DNA of 64,000 bases from Paragonimus westermani (lineage: Eukaryota; Platyhelminthes; Trematoda; Plagiorchiida; Troglotrematidae), in NCBI GenBank assembly GCA_008508345.1, contig QNGE01000127.1, positions 133,176-197,175 on the forward strand, given 5' to 3'. Positions 59,822 through 64,000 of this stretch are shown one piece after another (positions within the stretch are counted from its first letter, which is position 1; each line of letters begins with the position of its first letter). Made by a program: the position numbers and the translations under genes. The notes beneath the pieces are model-generated. The model was not told where the DNA came from and made no database searches. It saw nothing but the letters and a program-made list of their open reading frames with translations.

Positions 59822-61544
59822 TAGTTAGTTGAATTTAGGTAGGATCCGTGGTCAGACTAAATCAATGCTTAGTGTTATACTGTGAAAGCCGTAGTTCATG
59901 CTAGTTTATCGAAACGTGTTAAACAGCTGTTTTGTAGAAAGTCCCTTAAGAATTAGATTCAGAAATATTATTAAATAACGAGGATATATGAGTACTTAAC
60001 AGTGTACGAGCTGTTTCCATCCCGTTTACCGGTGACAGTAAATACGCTTAAAATCGCCTGTGAACCAGCACCAGGCAAGCTCTGCCTATGCAGTATTCGG
60101 TTGACTCCCAGTTCATGCCAGTAATGCATACTTCCTTCAGGACCAGGAAGATTTTCATTACTGAAGGCTGCCTTCTAATTTTCTGCCTGTGTTTATCTGC
60201 CTTTAATAGCATTTGGATTCCGTGAAGATCGGTTAGCTACCAGATTCCACTGAGGTTTCGACTAATCTGTAACAACGGGTTCATCAAGAATAACTGGACG
60301 ATTGTTTTGGGATACTTGAAATCCGGGTATCTTCCGATGCTGGTCAGGTTCAGTGAGACATACAAATCCCCGTGTCCTGCCTATCCTTGTGTTGGAGCTG
60401 AGCAACACTTTTACGGTAGGGTCCGAATTTTGCCCGCCTGTAAAGCGGGTGCAATGTTAACTTTATTTATGTCACCCCACTCGCGATGTGTGAGCAGCTG
60501 ATTTGCATCTCACTGAATGCCAGAATACTGTTCTTCTGTAACTGCGTAGTCTCCAGTACCCTGGGTATGTGTCACAAGGCGAAATAAGCTCTTTGTCAGT
60601 CATAGTCACTTAGGATGTACAAGTGAATAGTGCCCAATATGTGGTTAGATGACAGTGAGCCTGCCTTAAGCGAGTGCCGTTCAACACAGCAACTGGGGGC
60701 CACACCATATTGTGTGTAGCATAAAAATTCACTTTGAATTTGTGCATCCATATAATTACTGGACAAGGCAGTTTTGATAAGTTAATTAATGTGATGTTGA
60801 AAAATGATACGTACTTCTTTTATTTGCATGAGCTTACAAAATTTTGATCATTTTTCCAGATGAATATGTGAGTTGTTAAAAAATATGGTTTCTCCGTACT
60901 TGTGAAATAGAGTGTAGTCTCTTGTGATACAGTGTGATGTTTTCAGTTAAGATCAATAGACCCATTTCCTCATGGTTTCTGGTTTACTTCTAAACTGAAT
61001 GTATTTCCCAAAAGCGTTCTGAAACACGACCGTGAGAGTGACCATATTCTTTTCTCAGTTTGATGACAGTATATACTGAATTTTACTATTGGCACATCGT
61101 GGGATAATTTAGCAATAACGATTTATAGCTGTAAGAATTGGGGCTATATTTGTTAACTGGGGGAAAAAATCAATGGCAAGCGGGAACCAATTTTCCCAGC
61201 AAACTGTTACCTTCACATATAAAGGGATACACCGAAATGGCGTGGGTACGTAATGATTAATCGATGCAAGACCGTAATGAGCGCACACAATTTGGCTCTT
61301 TATTTTGGCAATTTACAGTCACAATTTTCCAATCCTTTGGCTTATTAGATTTGTTTTCATCAGTAACCTTATTGTTTATTGTCTTATTATACTTTCTCTT
61401 GATTATTATGGACGGAATTGTTAGCAGATGATTCCCGACGGTTAATATCAAATGACCGTCAAGATTTGAAGGCCGTTTAGGAATCTGTTTTAATTTGCGA
61501 GATAGAAAACGTGATATAAATTTGGGTCATCAGTCTTAACACTA

Positions 61545-61900
61545 AAAGCACAACAGTGGTTAGCGCCGATGCACAACTGCCAAACAATCACGAAAGGAGG
61601 ACTGAATTCAAGTTGGAAACTGGAAAAAAGATGAGTGAAATATGTTTCGTGAAACCTATAAATCTAAGCCCCAACAGTCAACATCTGGGTGCCCACCACT
61701 TGCGAGCAGACAACTGGCTTGTGATTCAGAGTAAGACTTCGTTTATCCTACTTCTTCACAGGTGGTTCAGACAAACAACGGTACCATTCAAGCCACTGAA
61801 TACGACTGACTAGCATATCCTCTAAAATTTCCTGCCGGAAATCAGGTGCGTCACGAAGACCCCACCCTAAGACGCTTAAACGACCAAACCAACATTTGTG
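61545..61900 (-). mobile_element. Old RTE 3' UTR fragment
   Basis: On the + strand, AGCACAACAGTGGTTAGCGC (61548-61567) matches AGCACAACAGTGGTTCACGC at 46738-46757. Similarity continues through ACTTGCGAGCAGACAACTGG and the CACTGAATACGACTGAC segment. It is therefore an antisense copy of the same 3' UTR, more diverged than the one at 46.7 kb. Confidence 0.6.
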
Positions 61901-61970
61901 ACTAACGGTTGTACAACTTGTTCCCGGTTGATATATTTAGACGCTTAAAGTTTGCTTTAATTTATCGAAG

Positions 61971-62435
61971 TTATACTGCCGAACAATGACAAACGTTATG
62001 CGCAAAAAAGACAGTCAGTCCTCCGCTATCATTTGGTTCTTCAGTTTCGAATACCACTTTTGTACTGACTACAGTCACATGGGCAAAAATACGAATATAA
62101 AGCCCACGTTCGAGCTTGCAATCAATTGTCCATATTACCTCAAGTTGTAGTAAATCATTTTGAATATGTTTGTGTAAGTATGATTCTCCCCCAAGTGAAA
62201 TGATCCATTCCTCATGTTCAAAAAATATTCTTTGTCGTTGTGGTACATGGGAGCTCTTATATAAAGTGGGTGTTGCTTTCAGGTTATCCAAACTTAAGTA
62301 TAAAAAGTCCGAGTGGCTGAGGCTGACAATATGTGTCTTCATCCCAAACATGTGTGCTAACTTTCCCGTACAAGAAACCATGGCAGCTTCACGTATTCTT
62401 GCACAAATTGAGAATATTCTGAAATGTATTTTCAA
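61971..62435 (-). CDS. Possible exon, unknown protein
   Basis: 154-codon open - frame. ACATTTCAG at 62419 is a good acceptor, after which the frame reads REAAMVSCTGKLAHMFGMKT, then SHSDFLYLSLDNLKATPTLY and FEHEEWIISLGGESYLHKH. A GAG|GTAATA donor at 62138 would give a 280-base exon (62139-62418); otherwise the frame runs on to 61971. Composition is protein-like. With 58795-58583 and 56461-56132 it could be part of one - strand gene, but I recognise no family and cannot link them. Confidence 0.35.
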   Translation of the reverse strand: MKIHFRIFSICARIREAAMVSCTGKLAHMFGMKTHIVSLSHSDFLYLSLDNLKATPTLYKSSHVPQRQRIFFEHEEWIISLGGESYLHKHIQNDLLQLEVIWTIDCKLERGLYIRIFAHVTVVSTKVVFETEEPNDSGGLTVFFAHNVCHCSAV

Positions 62436-62466
62436 TGAACATTGTGTATCTTTTGCAATTTTTTGA

Positions 62467-64000
62467 CCCAGTATTTGTCTGTCTGGTGAAGAGATCTATA
62501 AAAACGATTTGTAAGGTCCCAGTCCCAATGACACATGTTTGAGCAAAATCTATTGGGTTCCTGAACTATCTGTTTTCACAATCCCACTCTCTACGTTGAT
62601 GGTGTAATTAGGAAGGAAGCAGACTAATGCATCTGAAATTGACTTATTTGCGGAGGTTTTAAGAATAATGTTGGGAGATAGAATAGACCGTTAGAGGGTT
62701 CCACTTTAGATTATATCTCGACCAGTTACTCTACTATTTTGGTGATGCACACACAGCTGTGGAGTTAGTGATTGACAGTTCACGCAAGTTGCTACATTTC
62801 TAGGCTTCTGTGGAACTTCATTGCACAAGCTAACTTGTGTTTGTAGCTGAATTACACACGCTCACACATTAGCTGAATACCAATGCCATCAAGTCTTCCC
62901 AACCTCTACTCAGATTGAATCCTCGCCATTGTGGTTGGCAGCTGGTGTTGTTTCCATATGTCATTACTGAGCCAAATGAACTGCCACCAGTGTTTGTACG
63001 GTTCGTCTATTTAATACAACTAAATCTGTTGATTTTTGTCATCTGTTAACTTCATTTTGCTAATTCACCAAACAAACAGTTTATTCGGCGACTGTCACAT
63101 TTTGACTTGAATTTCATCCACATTTAATCACAGATTTTGTATTCAGGTGGACTTTTCGGCCAACCCCTTCAGAAAGAGGTGAATTTCTTGAGTTTCACAC
63201 TAGGCAGAGCACATTGTTGAGTGTTGTTTATCGTCATACCAACCGAAAACTTATACTACCCATCGGTAATGTAACATTTCTCGGCAGCTAAAACGAAGGT
63301 GGTTGATAGTTGTAGCTAACCAATAATAACTGCGTTTCCCTTTGGGCCAATTGTCAGATTTGGGCTTTACTCATGAGCAGATGTGGTTGAGTACTTGGAT
63401 ATGATAATTCAGTCAAATGCAATATCAGGAGAGTGGCGTGATAGTAAGGACGTGAGTAGCACGGACGTTTTAGTAGGGATATCTATCAGTAATGGAAGTC
63501 AACCGTAGTGAAACCTGAGTATAGTGATTCATTTCTAAAGAGGTTTGTCAGAAACTCGTCTGAATGTAAAGGCTGTGATAAAATCCGACGTGCTCAGTTT
63601 AGAATCAAACAACTCTCCGACTACTAATTAATTGCCACTCTGTCACATTAATTGTTATGGAATTCACAAATTCTATTTCGGAAATCAGCTAATTTCGTAA
63701 ATCTTCTTTTCCGAAGCTGAACTCAAAACCACGCTGAACGAATGTCAAAAGATTGGGTAATATAGTAGAACTGGTTGTTCAGATTAAACTTACCACAATT
63801 TCAACGTTACGTCAAATGGTAGTTATCATTCCACGCCTTCGATCGGAAAATTTTTGGTTTAACTTTTTGCGGAAATAAATTGTCACACACACACACTGAG
63901 TGTGGTGCACCACTAGACTCTAATTGTGTACACTGACAGCTCATTGCCACCTTTCTTCCTCTTCTTGATCGTTTCATATCCCTACCCAATGTATTTTGTG
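62467..64000. other. No recognised feature
   Basis: AT-rich sequence with a short CA-dinucleotide run near 63884. No gene or element motif seen. Confidence 0.35.

Overview
The window looks like nuclear DNA of a flatworm, most likely a digenean fluke. It has no operons and no densely packed genes. It is crowded with decayed retroelements whose mix suits trematodes: RTE-type and CR1-type non-LTR elements, a Penelope-like GIY-YIG fragment, a BEL/Pao element and two kinds of Ty3/Gypsy element, one carrying the CsRn1-type gag zinc motif. The organism is inferred from this repeat mix. I could not run a search.

Layout. (1) 1-11.3 kb is a pile of RTE-type LINE relics plus one Penelope-like endonuclease remnant. 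Its two ends, 1-1446 and 8524-9967, form a near-perfect inverted repeat carrying the same dead reverse transcriptase. (2) 11.3-15.0 kb holds nothing I recognise. (3) 15.0-24.7 kb is a second large inverted repeat (14992-16026 and 23631-24665). It encloses a broken CsRn1-like gag-protease on the + strand, then a full-length but disabled Ty3/Gypsy element on the - strand with two 505-bp LTRs (17689-22633), then a 997-base assembly gap that touches the right arm. (4) 25.2-34.3 kb carries a CR1-like endonuclease fragment (+), a BEL/Pao gag-protease-RT relic (-) and a second CsRn1-like relic (-). (5) 36204-36323 is the one host exon I recognise with confidence: the start of a PAR-3/Bazooka polarity-scaffold orthologue, ending in a GTAAGT splice donor. 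(6) From 36.3 kb to the end the sequence is AT-richer and poor in elements, with scattered RTE fragments and a few unassigned possible exons. Much of it may be PAR-3 intron 1, since I found no second PAR-3 exon.

No mobile element here looks autonomous. Each has stops, frameshifts, lost catalytic residues or deletions. The most unusual points are the two inverted duplications, the mismatch between ~99% identical LTRs and a badly broken Gypsy interior, and a 132-bp insertion in the Gypsy integrase that carries a hammerhead-ribozyme-like core. Element boundaries are approximate unless a terminal motif is given.
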